Positions 1 to 6,066 of a DNA stretch of 64,000 nucleotides are shown piece after piece. The stretch covers positions 26,090 through 90,089 of the forward strand of contig SUXJ01000011.1 in the NCBI GenBank assembly GCA_015061005.1, in the 5' to 3' direction. Numbering within the stretch: the stretch's first letter is position 1; every line of letters begins with the position of its first letter. The notes beneath the pieces are model-generated. The model was not told the origin of the DNA. It was given only the letters and a program-made list of their open reading frames with translations, and searched no databases. A program made the translations under genes and the position numbers. The stretch comes from Bacteroidales bacterium (GTDB lineage: Bacteria; Bacteroidota; Bacteroidia; Bacteroidales; Muribaculaceae).

Positions 1-87
1 CCGATGACTGTGACGGAAGCAGAAGCCCGAAGTCTTCTCCACATTGCCGCCATGAATATTCAATACCTATTACCGGAATTCAAATGA
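1..87 (+). CDS. C-terminal end of an unidentified protein (5' end outside window)
   Basis: An open frame runs from base 1 to the TGA at 85-87 and ends in a ...YLLPEFK tail. Only 28 residues are visible, too few to name a family. The hairpin just after the stop supports a real gene end here. The start lies upstream of the window. Confidence 0.5.
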   Translation, partial: PMTVTEAEARSLLHIAAMNIQYLLPEFK

Positions 88-120
88 AAAAGGCTCGCAT
101 CTGCAAGCCTTTTCTCTTTG
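88..120 (+). terminator. Rho-independent terminator
   Basis: An 8-bp perfect stem (88-95 with 106-113) has a 10-nt loop and a T-rich tail. It starts right after the stop of the partial gene. It can also work in reverse for the minus-strand pair ending at 130. Confidence 0.7.
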
Positions 121-129
121 TTCTCACCC

Positions 130-534
130 TTATATGGTCGCAATAGTTAATTCTGCTCCTATCTTTCGAATCTCGTTTACAATAGCTTGCATTCTCTCGG
201 CAGAAGGTTTTTTCGCGCCTCCTACGTATTGCGCCATAAGGCTTTGGCTAATGCCCAACCGGCGCGCTAATGCAGATACATTGATTTCCGGATGCGACAA
301 AAATAATTTATAAAGCGGTGATTTAGGTTTTTTCATGAAGAAGCATTCAAATGCCAAATCTTCATTTAATATCTTCCAGTGTATGCCGAATTCACTGACA
401 TAATAATCCTCCAAGGCTTCACGAGGAGCATTCTTCAATCGCGCATAATCAGCAAACAGTTCTTTTTCCTCTCGTCCGTCAGCGGTTTTAATCCACACGG
501 CATCGTCTGTCAACCAAACATTCGTAACTTCCAT
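130..534 (-). CDS. DUF2442-like protein with C-terminal HTH; putative antitoxin
   Basis: 134 aa. Residues 1-70 resemble the short DUF2442 fold and residues 75-134 form a Cro/C1-type helix-turn-helix (NVSALARRLGISQSLMAQY). It lies 6 nt downstream of a DUF4160 gene. DUF4160/DUF2442 pairs are widely regarded as candidate type II toxin-antitoxin modules, so this is probably the DNA-binding antitoxin and autorepressor. Family assignment is by sequence resemblance; toxicity is not shown here. Confidence 0.75.
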   Translation of the reverse strand: MEVTNVWLTDDAVWIKTADGREEKELFADYARLKNAPREALEDYYVSEFGIHWKILNEDLAFECFFMKKPKSPLYKLFLSHPEINVSALARRLGISQSLMAQYVGGAKKPSAERMQAIVNEIRKIGAELTIATI

Positions 535-540
535 AAATCT

Positions 541-798
541 TCAATTTTTATTATTAAAGAACTCGTTCCAACGTTCTGCGAAGATTTCCTTATTTTCTTC
601 AATAATGGATTCGGCCATTCTCAGCTCACTCTTAGTGAGCCCTTTGTTTTCAACTAACTCTACCGGATCCAACGTAAATTTAGCTTGAGCGGTAATGTTC
701 CCTTGACCTTTTACTACGTGAACATGCAGAGGCGTATGGTCGTTTGCAAAGAACAGAAATCGTAATCCAAATAATCTTAATAGTTCAGGCATAATCAA
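541..798 (-). CDS. DUF4160 protein; putative toxin of the pair
   Basis: 85 aa, with the DUF4160 hallmark near the N-terminus: a short beta segment ending in a histidine-containing stretch (ANDHTPLHVHV), then a DPVELVE segment and a C-terminal helix. It is the first gene of a two-gene minus-strand operon with the DUF2442-HTH gene and has its own promoter at 818-847. DUF4160 proteins are small and recur next to DUF2442 genes; the toxin role is an inference from that pairing. Confidence 0.75.
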   Translation of the reverse strand: MIMPELLRLFGLRFLFFANDHTPLHVHVVKGQGNITAQAKFTLDPVELVENKGLTKSELRMAESIIEENKEIFAERWNEFFNNKN

Positions 799-817
799 TC
801 GTTTTTAATGTTGTCTG

Positions 818-847
818 CAAATATAGGTAATAAATTTATAACCCACA
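818..847 (-). promoter_or_regulatory. Bacteroidetes-type promoter of the DUF4160/DUF2442 operon
   Basis: On the minus strand, TTG (845-847), 20 bases, then TATATTTG (818-825). This matches the -33/-7 consensus and lies 20 bases before the DUF4160 start. Confidence 0.6.
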
Positions 848-871
848 ATTTTTCGCTCGATTTATCTTGCA

Positions 872-913
872 TAATCCAAAAACTGAGCCCCAAAAGTAAT
901 CCAAAAAGTGAGC
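872..913 (+). repeat. Two 17-bp direct repeats in the divergent intergenic region
   Basis: Positions 872-888 and 897-913 share TAATCCAAAAA(C/G)TGAGC with one mismatch, spaced 25 bases apart. They lie between divergent promoters and could be binding sites or the scar of a mobile element. No function is evident. Confidence 0.5.
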
Positions 914-987
914 AGGAGGCGATTTCTGTAATTTCTCGAAATCTGAAAAATTATTTTATGCTTTACCTCCACGTTATCATGTTATCA

Positions 988-1019
988 TTTGTTTTATAAT
1001 TAAAAAATTATTACTTTTG
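988..1019 (+). promoter_or_regulatory. Bacteroidetes-type promoter
   Basis: TTTG (988-991), 20 bases, then TACTTTTG (1012-1019) is a full match to the -33/-7 consensus. It reads into the two-gene operon starting at 1072. Confidence 0.65.
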
Positions 1020-1071
1020 CAGTATAATGTGAGTGTCTTATGTCTATTTTTAAACAATTATTTAAATTTTT

Positions 1072-1338
1072 ATGTTGATATTGAACATGATTCAAAAAAG
1101 ACAACGCATGAACATTCTGCAACATTTTGCGGATATTTTGGAAGTGGGCGGTAGTTCTATGAACTTTATTGCCGTTAAAAAACGAGTAAAAGATCGTATG
1201 GGAGAACTCCGATATCAAACCATTGGCGACAGCCGCAAAGCAATGCGTCAAGACGTTAAAAATATTCGTGCTGACTTTAATAAAGTAGTAAATAACGAAC
1301 TGAATCATGTCAAAAAGAGCAGAACAAAACAAGATTAG
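1072..1338 (+). CDS. Small basic protein of unknown function
   Basis: Up to 88 aa, rich in Lys/Arg and largely helical by composition, with no membrane segment and no recognised domain. In-frame ATGs at 1072, 1087 and 1108 are possible starts; 1072 or 1087 fits a leader of 50-60 bases from the promoter at 988-1019. Its 3' end overlaps the next gene by 32 nt, which suggests translational coupling with the membrane protein that follows. Confidence 0.5.
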   Translation: MLILNMIQKRQRMNILQHFADILEVGGSSMNFIAVKKRVKDRMGELRYQTIGDSRKAMRQDVKNIRADFNKVVNNELNHVKKSRTKQD

Positions 1339-1720
1339 CAGCACTACGAATGGGGTGTCATTAGAACAAAATACCATTTATGATGATAGCCTGCTTCCTG
1401 CAGCCGAAGAACTCTCCAAACTGAATGAGTTAAATTCAGAGATTATCCCATGGGTAATGAAGAGAACTGAAATAGAACAAAACGCAAGAATAAATTTTAA
1501 TAAAAAGCGCACCGCATTAGCCTTTCGAGAAATCAATTACTCTGCCTTTTTGTCTTTATTTGGTTTGGCTCTATGCGCAATTGTTTTTATCGGAATTTTT
1601 TATTTATCATATTTGCTTATAACAGGAGGTAACGCAGCTGCTGGTACATTGTTCGGTTGCTTGGATATTGCCAGCATAATGATGGCTGTAAACAAATTCA
1701 ATCTTCGCAAGAAAAAATAG
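1307..1720 (+). CDS. DUF2335-like small membrane protein
   Basis: 137 aa. A charged N-terminal half with the pattern ELNSEIIPWVMKRTEIEQNARI is followed by two hydrophobic segments (about residues 78-103 and 108-125) and a basic tail. This layout resembles DUF2335 predicted membrane proteins, often found in mobile elements. It overlaps the upstream gene, so the two probably form one operon. Family placement is tentative. Confidence 0.55.
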   Translation: MSKRAEQNKISSTTNGVSLEQNTIYDDSLLPAAEELSKLNELNSEIIPWVMKRTEIEQNARINFNKKRTALAFREINYSAFLSLFGLALCAIVFIGIFYLSYLLITGGNAAAGTLFGCLDIASIMMAVNKFNLRKKK

Positions 1721-1727
1721 TTTAATT

Positions 1728-1814
1728 GTGGTGCTGTCCATTGCAATCTATGTGTTGCGAGCAGCATTAAGAGACCTCGCCGACAAGCTCAACGAAACCG
1801 CCAACAATATTTAA
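1728..1814 (+). CDS. Possible 28-aa membrane peptide
   Basis: A GTG-initiated frame just after the DUF2335-like gene encodes a peptide with a short hydrophobic start (VLSIAIYVLRAAL) and a polar end. It overlaps no other gene and follows the upstream stop closely. It may be a small membrane peptide, or chance. Confidence 0.25.
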   Translation: MVLSIAIYVLRAALRDLADKLNETANNI

Positions 1815-1924
1815 AAGCTCTGTTTATTAAAGGTTACTACTACATCGGGGCATTATAACAGAGTGGTCCAACTCTAAGGGCGCGATTGGCCAACGGTTGC
1901 CGGCGCGGCCTTTTCTCTTTGCAC

Positions 1925-1960
1925 AAAAAAACCGGGGCAGTCGTTCAGGAACCGCCCCGG
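1925..1960 (-). terminator. Terminator after the DUF5053-like gene
   Basis: The 7-bp stem CCGGGGC/GCCCCGG (1932-1938 with 1954-1960) is followed on the minus strand by seven T residues (1925-1931). It lies 25 bases past the stop of the gene at 1985-2320. Confidence 0.75.
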
Positions 1961-1984
1961 CAATAATGTTTCAATATGACCTCC

Positions 1985-2320
1985 CTACAAGTCTTCTTGC
2001 GGAAGCTCCATCGTTGCTGCATCTATTTCATCGGCATGGGCTGACAAGCGCAGTGCAATGTGGCGGAACGACTCCGCGAGTTTTCTATATTCCTCCTCAC
2101 TGAATGCTTGGCGTTTGTTGTGCAATGTGCAGCCATTCAACTTCTGCGAGAACCATGCTTGGCTCCGACCAAAATATTGTTCTGCAATCTGAGTCTTATT
2201 TATCAATCCCTCAAGTTCCACAAAGGCGTTCCAAACTGCGCCACTCTTTTCGCGGATAACTTTTTCACGATTTGCTTCTGACTGCTCGGGATTAAAGATT
2301 TTTCGAGTTCCTAAATACAT
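1985..2320 (-). CDS. DUF5053-like protein
   Basis: 111 aa. The central stretch NKTQIAEQYFGRSQAWFSQKLNG resembles the HTH-like core of DUF5053 proteins, found in Bacteroidetes phages and islands. The tail is acidic. The function is unknown; a DNA-binding or phage-regulatory role is an inference. It is probably co-transcribed with the 40-aa ORF upstream and ends at a clear terminator. Confidence 0.6.
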   Translation of the reverse strand: MYLGTRKIFNPEQSEANREKVIREKSGAVWNAFVELEGLINKTQIAEQYFGRSQAWFSQKLNGCTLHNKRQAFSEEEYRKLAESFRHIALRLSAHADEIDAATMELPQEDL

Positions 2321-2344
2321 ACTTGTAAATTATTTCGTAAATTT

Positions 2345-2367
2345 GCCCCCGTCTGTCACACGGGGGC
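2345..2367. other. GC-rich hairpin between two minus-strand ORFs
   Basis: A perfect 8-bp inverted repeat (2345-2352 with 2360-2367) has a 7-nt loop in otherwise AT-rich DNA. It has no T-run on either side, so it is more likely a 5' stabiliser or leader structure of the DUF5053-like gene than a terminator. Confidence 0.5.
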
Positions 2368-2373
2368 GAGTTA

Positions 2374-2496
2374 TTAACTGTTTTCCAATTCGTTTAGCAG
2401 CCCTCTTATTTGAGTGACTACTGAGTGATTAGCTTCTGTTTCGATTAAGTCAAGCAGCCGAAATATTTGGCTAATCACTCTTTTTTTGTAGCTCAT
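2374..2496 (-). CDS. 40-aa peptide with a strong Shine-Dalgarno sequence
   Basis: An ATG at 2496 opens a 40-aa frame beginning MSYKKRVISQIF and ending NELENS, amphipathic and helical in character. AAAGGAGGT (core 2508-2514) lies upstream, which is unusual in Bacteroidetes, where Shine-Dalgarno sites are rare. A two-codon frame ATG-AAA-TGA (2493-2501) lies closer to that site and overlaps the peptide start, so it may control translation. The function is unknown. Confidence 0.45.
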   Translation of the reverse strand: MSYKKRVISQIFRLLDLIETEANHSVVTQIRGLLNELENS

Positions 2497-2540
2497 TTCA
2501 TTTGTACACCTCCTTTCTTTTTTAGTTTCTTATTACACTA

Positions 2541-2571
2541 CAAAGATACTAATAATATCATTAACGTGCAA
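2541..2571 (-). promoter_or_regulatory. Promoter for the 40-aa ORF and DUF5053-like gene
   Basis: On the minus strand, TTG (2569-2571), 20 bases, then TATCTTTG (2541-2548). It is back to back with the promoter of cassette copy 1, and its -33 element overlaps the terminator hairpin at 2564-2584. Confidence 0.55.
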
Positions 2572-2591
2572 GTTTTTTGCATGTTTTTTTT
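2564..2591 (+). terminator. Terminator at the head of cassette copy 1
   Basis: The 8-bp stem ACGTGCAA/TTGCATGT (one G-U pair) is followed by eight T residues. In copy 2 the same element closes the genes of copy 1, so each unit carries the insulator for the one before it. Confidence 0.7.
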
Positions 2592-2598
2592 AGAAAAT

Positions 2599-2629
2599 TT
2601 TGTGATTTTGTAATTTTGTTTTAACTTTG
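2599..2629 (+). promoter_or_regulatory. Promoter of cassette copy 1
   Basis: TTTG (2599-2602), 19 bases, then TAACTTTG (2622-2629), a perfect match. The expected start of transcription (about 2634-2637) falls on the first base-pairing element of the leader. Confidence 0.75.
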
Positions 2630-2633
2630 TGGT

Positions 2634-2835
2634 GCTTATAAACCGATAGGTATCTATCTCGCCCGGGCGCGGTTAGTGCTCGAACATGTTTTGCGAGCTT
2701 TTTTTATGCTCGCTCTGATAGCCCGTATTGCGGCTGTCGTTCCGAAATCATTTGCGCTCGCAAGAGATAGCATCGGTTTATAAGCAACGGAACGGCAGCC
2801 GTTTTCTTCTGCTCTAATGCTTATAAACCGATGCA
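2634..2835 (+). ncRNA. Structured leader / candidate small RNA, copy 1
   Basis: Element A (GCTTATAAACCGAT, 2634-2647) recurs inverted as A' (2772-2785) and direct as A'' (2819-2832), the last just before the start codon at 2838. A second pair, B (2731-2744) and B' (2788-2801), interleaves with A'. GCTCG/CGAGC (2678-2682 with 2694-2698) followed by seven T residues is an intrinsic terminator, which would give an RNA of about 70 nt starting with A. The 3' terminator arm can also pair with GCTCGC (2708-2713) or GCTCGCAA (2756-2763), so antitermination is possible. Structure was read by eye; expression is inferred. Confidence 0.65.
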
Positions 2836-2837
2836 CT

Positions 2838-3104
2838 ATGAACGCATTAAAATTGTCGGCCGCACGACGCCGCAACCAAGTCGTGATTCTTCACTGTCTG
2901 CAATCCAAGCCGACACCGTTATCAACCCCAAAGCGCGCTCTTAGCAGCGGCCAACTCCTGAAGGCCGCCGGTGTTCTCGCCGCAGTCGTGGCTTTCTCCG
3001 TTTGCGCCGGACTGGCTGCTGCCGACGTTATGGCAGCGAAAATCGCCATCTGTCTGAGTGCTATCCCGGTTGTTTACTTTTGTGTGAAAGGAGGCGACAA
3101 ATGA
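2838..3104 (+). CDS. Small two-span membrane protein, copy 1
   Basis: 88 aa: a basic N-terminal segment (residues 1-38) followed by two hydrophobic spans (about 43-63 and 66-83) and a short KGGDK tail. This frame is favoured over the overlapping one that opens MHYERIK, because two of the first three differences between the copies are silent here and change residues there. No family is recognised; the size and two spans recall holin-like or type I toxin-like peptides, but that is speculation. Its stop overlaps the next start as ATGA. Confidence 0.6.
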   Translation: MNALKLSAARRRNQVVILHCLQSKPTPLSTPKRALSSGQLLKAAGVLAAVVAFSVCAGLAAADVMAAKIAICLSAIPVVYFCVKGGDK

Positions 3105-3364
3105 AAGTAACAATGGCCGGAGCAAAATTCTCAGACGCGATCGTCGAAGTTATCGATACGCTCCAGAACTTTAGCGACGTCAAAGACTCCTATCTCAAGG
3201 TAATCGATGAGCTAACCCGTATGGTTATACTCGACACCTCCGACTTCTTCGATGACGAATCCGTGGCCATGGAGCGACTCCACGTCCTCCAGCAGATTCG
3301 CCAAGACATTATTACCCTGTCAACAACCCCTCCCGAGCCCGTCGCTCCTGAATCCGAAAATTAA
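3101..3364 (+). CDS. 87-aa protein of unknown function, copy 1
   Basis: The start is ATG 3101, which overlaps the upstream stop (ATGA) and is preceded by AAAGGAGG. The protein is acidic and mostly helical (MAGAKFSDAIVEVIDTLQNF to QDIITLS) with a Pro/Glu-rich tail. Tight coupling to the membrane protein suggests a partner pair. It differs from copy 2 only at one residue (Phe versus Ile near residue 10). No domain is recognised. Confidence 0.65.
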   Translation: MKVTMAGAKFSDAIVEVIDTLQNFSDVKDSYLKVIDELTRMVILDTSDFFDDESVAMERLHVLQQIRQDIITLSTTPPEPVAPESEN

Positions 3365-3375
3365 GCTATCTATTA

Positions 3376-3402
3376 ACGTGCAAGTTTTTTGCATGTTTTT
3401 TT
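3376..3402 (+). terminator. Terminator between cassette copies
   Basis: Same hairpin as at 2564: stem 3376-3383 with 3389-3396, then seven T residues. It lies 12 bases after the stop of the 87-aa gene of copy 1. Confidence 0.75.
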
Positions 3403-3410
3403 CGGAAAAT

Positions 3411-3441
3411 TTTGTGATTTTGTAATTTTGTTATAACTTTG
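3411..3441 (+). promoter_or_regulatory. Promoter of cassette copy 2
   Basis: TTTG (3411-3414), 19 bases, then TAACTTTG (3434-3441), with the same spacing as copy 1. Confidence 0.75.
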
Positions 3442-3445
3442 TAGT

Positions 3446-3650
3446 GCTAAACTCATGGTAGTAGAACTACTTCGCCCGAGCGCGGTTAATGCTCGAATAT
3501 TCAAATGCGAGCTTTTTTTATGCTCGCTCTGATAGCCCGTATTGCGGCTGTCGTTCCGTCCATATTTGCGCTCGCAAGAGTAGTCACCATGGGTTTAGCA
3601 GCGGAACGGCAGCCGTTTTCTTCTGCCCTAATGCTAAACCCATGATGCAC
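3446..3650 (+). ncRNA. Structured leader / candidate small RNA, copy 2
   Basis: Same architecture as copy 1 with different pairing sequences. A is GCTAAACTCATGG (3446-3458), A' is CCATGGGTTTAGC (3587-3599) and A'' is GCTAAACCCATG (3633-3644). A small hairpin AGTAG/CTACT (3460-3464 with 3467-3471) replaces GATAG/CTATC of copy 1 (2645-2649 with 2654-2658). B (3545-3558) and B' (3602-3615) are unchanged. The terminator stem GCTCG/CGAGC is conserved while its loop differs. Complementarity is kept despite sequence change, which argues for a functional RNA. Confidence 0.65.
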
Positions 3651-3651
3651 T

Positions 3652-3918
3652 ATGAACGCATTAAAACTGTCGGCCACACGACGCCGCAACCAAGTCGTGA
3701 TTCTTCACTGTCTGCAATCCAAGCCGACACCGTTATCAACCCCCAAGCGCGCTCTTAGCGGCGGCCAACTTCTGAAGGCAGCCGGTGTTCTCGCCGCAGT
3801 CGTGGCCCTCTCCGTGTGCGCCGGTCTGGCTGCTGCCGACGTTATGGCAGCGAAAATTGCCCTCTGTCTGAGTGCTATCCCGGTTGTTTACTTTTGTGTG
3901 AAAGGAGGCGACAAATGA
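3652..3918 (+). CDS. Small two-span membrane protein, copy 2
   Basis: 88 aa, near-identical to the product at 2838-3104. Differences are conservative (Ala to Thr near residue 9, Ser to Gly at about 40, Phe to Leu and Ile to Leu in the spans). The start codon follows element A'' by 7 nt, so a leader hairpin could hide it. The function is unknown. Confidence 0.6.
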   Translation: MNALKLSATRRRNQVVILHCLQSKPTPLSTPKRALSGGQLLKAAGVLAAVVALSVCAGLAAADVMAAKIALCLSAIPVVYFCVKGGDK

Positions 3919-4178
3919 AAGTGACAATGGCTGGAGCAAAAATCTCAGACGCGATCGTCGAAGTTATCGATACGCTCCAGAACTTTAGCGACGTCAAAGA
4001 CTCCTATCTCAAGGTAATCGATGAGCTAACCCGTATGGTTATACTCGACACCTCCGACTTCTTCGATGACGAATCCGTGGCCATGGAGCGACTCCACGTC
4101 CTCCAGCAGATTCGCCAAGACATTATTACCCTGTCAACAACCCCTCCCGAGCCCGTCGCTCCTGAATCCGAAAATTAA
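3915..4178 (+). CDS. 87-aa protein of unknown function, copy 2
   Basis: The start is ATG 3915, overlapping the upstream stop, with AAAGGAGG just before it. The sequence matches the copy 1 protein except for one residue. It ends five bases before the convergent integrase gene. Conservation after duplication suggests both copies are under selection or that the duplication is recent. Confidence 0.65.
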   Translation: MKVTMAGAKISDAIVEVIDTLQNFSDVKDSYLKVIDELTRMVILDTSDFFDDESVAMERLHVLQQIRQDIITLSTTPPEPVAPESEN

Positions 4179-4182
4179 GCTA

Positions 4183-5337
4183 TCAGAGCATTCCATCAAA
4201 GGCTGATACTCCGGCGATACGGCTATCTTTCATTATATGAGCATAAATCATCGTAGTGGTGATTTGAGTGTGCCCCAATAATTTTGAAAGAGTGCCGACA
4301 TCGCCGGAGTTCTTCTTATAATACAGGGTGGCAAACGTGTGGCGAGCACTTTTCGCACTTACCGCCTTACAAATGCCGACGTGCCGACAAATTCTCTTAA
4401 TAATTCGATTGAATGCCTGATCGGTGGGCAAGTTGCGGAATAAAGGTCCGCGAAGCCGACCTGCTCGGTAATACTCCACCAATTTAGCCGCCGGTTCCGA
4501 TAAAGGGATATCAACTCTGGTGTGTGTCTTAATGCGCTTGTAATGAATCTCATTCCCATATATCTGCTCGATTTGGAGCGCACGAGCATCAGAAATATGC
4601 ATGGCCGTGAAAGTCATGAATAGAAAAAAACGCAATACGTCCATTTCCGTCTCAATAAGATTCTCCGTCCGAAACAACCCGATAAGAGCATTCAGTTCCT
4701 CCTCCGTTAAATATACAACTGCCGGATCTGCCAACGGCAGCCTATAAACTTCAAACGGATTTGCTTTTACCTTGCCGGCTCGCATGGCAGAATAGTAATG
4801 CATCCGAATCACACACATATTCTTTCGTATCGTTCCGGGATTATTATTGTGCTTGTCTCGTAGGTATGCAGCATAGACGCGGAGCCAATCAGGCGTTATA
4901 TCGGAAATCTTCAGATGCGGGTTATATTTCTCCAGTTTGCGCAATGCCGCTCCGTGGTGGCGCAGCGTTTCCGGCTGCATGGCCGATTTGAGCTCATCTA
5001 AATGGCGTTTCGCATAGTCCAGAAAATTCATCGTCTCAGCCGGACGTTTATATTGTGCCAAAAAACTTTCCTTAGTGAGGATCTCGCCCGTCAAGCGTGC
5101 TCGAACCAAAACATCGGTAATCTTTGCCTTAGTATCAGAGATTATGAGGTTCTTATCCTTGACCTCCTGACCTCTGCCGATAATTCGCTCCGCAGATGCA
5201 TCCCATTCATCGGATTTTACCGCAATGTCAAGCGGAATGCGGATTTTATCTCGCGCAATGTTCAGTACTGCATACAAGGCTGCTCGCCCGTCGGCGCGCT
5301 CTTTATCACTGCGCCGTTTAATCGTTACTTTTGCCAT
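4183..5337 (-). CDS. Tyrosine recombinase / island integrase
   Basis: 384 aa. An N-terminal arm-binding domain (about 1-90, opening MAKVTIKRRSDKE) is followed by a SAM-like core-binding domain (about 100-200) and a catalytic domain with HTFATL preceded by Arg, GHTQITTT and the nucleophile Tyr in TMIYAHI. The length is typical of Bacteroidetes mobile-element integrases. It points away from tRNA-Phe, with arm-type repeats in between, so it probably integrated this island at the tRNA 3' end. It appears intact. Confidence 0.9.
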   Translation of the reverse strand: MAKVTIKRRSDKERADGRAALYAVLNIARDKIRIPLDIAVKSDEWDASAERIIGRGQEVKDKNLIISDTKAKITDVLVRARLTGEILTKESFLAQYKRPAETMNFLDYAKRHLDELKSAMQPETLRHHGAALRKLEKYNPHLKISDITPDWLRVYAAYLRDKHNNNPGTIRKNMCVIRMHYYSAMRAGKVKANPFEVYRLPLADPAVVYLTEEELNALIGLFRTENLIETEMDVLRFFLFMTFTAMHISDARALQIEQIYGNEIHYKRIKTHTRVDIPLSEPAAKLVEYYRAGRLRGPLFRNLPTDQAFNRIIKRICRHVGICKAVSAKSARHTFATLYYKKNSGDVGTLSKLLGHTQITTTMIYAHIMKDSRIAGVSAFDGML

Positions 5338-5342
5338 TTTCG

Positions 5343-5417
5343 TTGTGCCAACTTTTGTGCCGACATTTTTTGTAACGCACTGATATTCAAATGCATTGTG
5401 CCTACAATTGTGCCGAC
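5343..5417 (+). repeat. Four TTGTGCCNAC repeats upstream of the integrase
   Basis: TTGTGCC(A/G/T)AC occurs at 5343-5352, 5355-5364, 5396-5405 and 5408-5417. These form two pairs, each with a 12-bp period and 53 bp apart. Regular spacing next to the integrase start suggests integrase arm-binding sites or an autoregulatory operator. Confidence 0.65.
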
Positions 5418-5478
5418 GAATTTTAAAAATTGACTACTAAACAGGCGTAAGTAAATTATTAGTAATCAGCTATTTATG

Positions 5479-5502
5479 AAAAAACCTCAACTTTCGTTGA
5501 GG
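5479..5502 (-). terminator. Terminator of tRNA-Phe
   Basis: The 7-bp perfect stem CCTCAAC/GTTGAGG (5485-5491 with 5496-5502) has a 4-nt loop and is followed on the minus strand by six T residues (5479-5484). It lies 7 bases past the tRNA 3' end. Confidence 0.8.
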
Positions 5503-5509
5503 CTCTTCG

Positions 5510-5582
5510 TGGTGCCACCAGGAATCGAACCGGGGACACAAGGATTTTCAGTCCTTTGCTCTACCAACTGAGCTATGGCACC
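5510..5582 (-). tRNA. tRNA-Phe (anticodon GAA)
   Basis: The 73-nt cloverleaf has acceptor stem GGTGCCA/TGGCACC, D-arm GCTC/GAGC, anticodon stem AAGGA/TCCTT with loop CTGAAAA (anticodon GAA), and T-loop TTCGATT. The middle pair of the T-stem is a C-U mismatch. CCA is not encoded. It is the likely integration target of the neighbouring island, and the gene is intact. Confidence 0.95.
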
Positions 5583-5601
5583 ATTTCCGTGTTTTGCGCT
5601 G

Positions 5602-5632
5602 CAAAGTTAGGAATATATTTTGAATTGTGCAA
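5602..5632 (-). promoter_or_regulatory. Promoter of tRNA-Phe
   Basis: On the minus strand, TTG (5630-5632), 20 bases, then TAACTTTG (5602-5609), 20 bases before the mature tRNA 5' end. Confidence 0.6.
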
Positions 5633-5969
5633 GTTTTTTGGAAATTATTTTTGCCTGATTTTGTTCTTGCTTGATTATTAGATTGTTATAATAACTCAAA
5701 GTATATGGTTCATCGGGTTAAGTGAAAGCATTATGGGATTTTGGGTCTGATATGAGGAAATATTGTGTTCCTGAATTTCCCCATGATGGTATTGTCAACG
5801 TCACTTCGAGACGCAAAGAAAAATCATGCACTTTGAATAACCGATACTACATGTTATCAAGTTTCATTTGACGGCAACAAATAGTTGCTGCGAGGAGATG
5901 TGATTTCTCATATTCTCACAATGTTTTGATAGTGAAGCGGCACTTAGTAATAGAAAATAAAATATTTAT
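5633..5969. other. Non-coding stretch, nothing recognised
   Basis: AT-rich DNA without a convincing ORF, RNA gene or repeat. It separates the tRNA from a lone foreign-looking membrane-anchored gene. Confidence 0.5.
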
Positions 5970-6000
5970 TTTGTTTCTGCGTTGATTTACACTAAATTTG
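5970..6000 (+). promoter_or_regulatory. Promoter of the gene at 6067
   Basis: TTTG (5970-5973), 19 bases, then TAAATTTG (5993-6000), a perfect consensus match 66 bases before the start codon. Confidence 0.65.
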
Positions 6001-6066
6001 CGGTATACGTCAATAAGATGTGTAATTAAGAGAGTATAGGTATATAATTATAAACAAAGATAGGAA

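Larger units (their letters stand above)
2561..3372 (+). repeat. Tandem cassette, copy 1 (about 812 bp)
   Basis: This is the first of two head-to-tail copies that are nearly identical over about 812 bp. The unit holds a terminator, a promoter, a structured leader of about 200 nt, a small two-span membrane protein and an 87-aa protein, and it ends GAAAATTAAGCTATC. Differences cluster in the leader elements described separately. Confidence 0.9.
3373..4184 (+). repeat. Tandem cassette, copy 2 (about 812 bp)
   Basis: This is the second head-to-tail copy, directly abutting copy 1 and ending at the 3' end of the convergent integrase gene. The coding parts are almost identical to copy 1; the leader pairing elements are not, yet they remain self-complementary. 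Confidence 0.9.

Noticed and set aside
1000..1377. 125-codon minus-strand frame
   Set aside because: It lies opposite two plus-strand genes that have a consensus promoter, and its sequence shows no domain.
2634..2835. Retron or group II intron RNA
   Set aside because: Inverted repeats suggest it at first, but there is no reverse transcriptase gene nearby.
2831..2944. Alternative overlapping frame MHYERIK... in each cassette copy
   Set aside because: Most differences between the copies are silent in the membrane-protein frame and change residues in this one, so it is probably a shadow.
5510..5582. Duplicate tRNA-Phe 3' end as the distal att site of the island
   Set aside because: No second copy of the tRNA 3' end was found in the window, so the left boundary cannot be set.
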